In this document: one piece after another, positions 6,345 through 6,493 of the stretch
How the letters are laid out: every line of letters begins with the position of its first letter
Position numbering within the stretch: the first letter of the stretch is position 1
Origin: Candidatus Aminicenantota bacterium
Lineage (GTDB): Bacteria > Acidobacteriota > Aminicenantia > UBA2199
Length of the DNA: 6,493 nucleotides
Direction of reading: 5' to 3'
NCBI GenBank assembly: GCA_026393775.1
Contig: JAPKZM010000138.1
Span: forward strand, 1 to 6,493
Translations under genes and position numbers: made by a program
Notes under the pieces: model-generated
Databases searched by the model: none
What the model was told of the DNA's origin: nothing
Seen by the model: the letters and a program-made list of their open reading frames with translations, nothing else

Positions 6345-6493
6345 ATGAAGATAGAAAAAAGAAAAAAGGGTAATGTCGTTATTTTTGACTTGAAAGGGAA
6401 AATACTGAGCGGCGAGGGAATTGATGAACTCAGGCAATCCATTGATGCCACCCTCAAGGAAAACGAAAGGCAGCTGGTATTGAATTTCGCCGA
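6345..6493 (+). CDS. STAS-domain protein, anti-sigma factor antagonist type, N-terminal part
   Basis: Only the first 49 codons are in the window. They read like the start of a SpoIIAA/RsbV-type STAS protein: a first strand (VVIFDLKG, 11-18), then KILSGEGIDELRQSIDATL (19-37), where a helix packs on the sheet, then QLVLNFA (43-49), the strand before the conserved loop. In characterised homologues that loop carries a serine phosphorylated by an anti-sigma kinase, and the unphosphorylated form binds the kinase and frees a sigma factor. Here that site lies beyond the edge, so regulation by phosphorylation cannot be judged. The gene has its own strong promoter and ribosome site and so starts a new unit. 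Similar short STAS proteins also act with PP2C phosphatases or in signalling complexes, and a partner gene would be expected just to the right. Confidence 0.8.
   Translation, partial: MKIEKRKKGNVVIFDLKGKILSGEGIDELRQSIDATLKENERQLVLNFA

Noticed and set aside
1..6493. A hidden defence system, mobile element or CRISPR array
   Set aside because: All but short gaps are filled by recognisable housekeeping or transporter genes. I saw no direct-repeat array, transposase, integrase, inverted terminal repeats or tRNA.

Overview
The window reads as ordinary chromosomal DNA of a bacterium that has the folate/FAD-dependent tRNA methylase TrmFO, a Smf/DprA protein, a B. subtilis-sized topoisomerase I, a ferredoxin-containing DUF362 protein, a CDF zinc transporter and a STAS-domain protein. 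TrmFO instead of the SAM-dependent TrmA argues against a gammaproteobacterium. The mix of genes and the moderate GC content would suit an anaerobic or deep-branching lineage such as Acidobacteriota/Aminicenantota-like, Deltaproteobacteria-like or Firmicutes-like bacteria. That placement is a low-confidence impression. No tRNA, rRNA, CRISPR array, insertion sequence, phage gene or attachment site was seen.

Left part (1-4098, minus strand): one compact information-processing operon, read right to left as HU/IHF-like gene, dprA, topA, trmFO (trmFO is cut by the window edge). Each gene overlaps the next by 8, 8 and 4 bases, so transcription and probably translation are coupled. The order dprA-topA-trmFO is a long-known conserved arrangement in Firmicutes and other bacteria. 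The HU-like gene at the head adds a nucleoid protein, so the operon covers DNA packaging, ssDNA handling for recombination or transformation, supercoil relaxation and tRNA T-loop methylation.

Middle (4050-4269): a 220-base divergent intergenic region. It holds a good sigma-70-type promoter for the rightward genes, a weaker candidate promoter for the leftward operon, and a short perfect palindrome next to the latter.

Right part (4184-6493, plus strand): a DUF362 protein carrying two [4Fe-4S] ferredoxin motifs is followed after 24 bases by a CDF-family metal-ion exporter with a zinc-type HD/HD site; the two probably form a bicistron. After it comes a strong promoter (A-tract, TTGAAA, 17 bases, extended -10) and the first 49 codons of a STAS-domain protein of the anti-sigma-factor-antagonist type, cut by the right edge.

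No new multi-gene system is evident. The most interesting points are the overlap architecture of the HU-dprA-topA-trmFO operon, the divergent HU protein, and the pairing of an uncharacterised Fe-S DUF362 protein with a zinc exporter.
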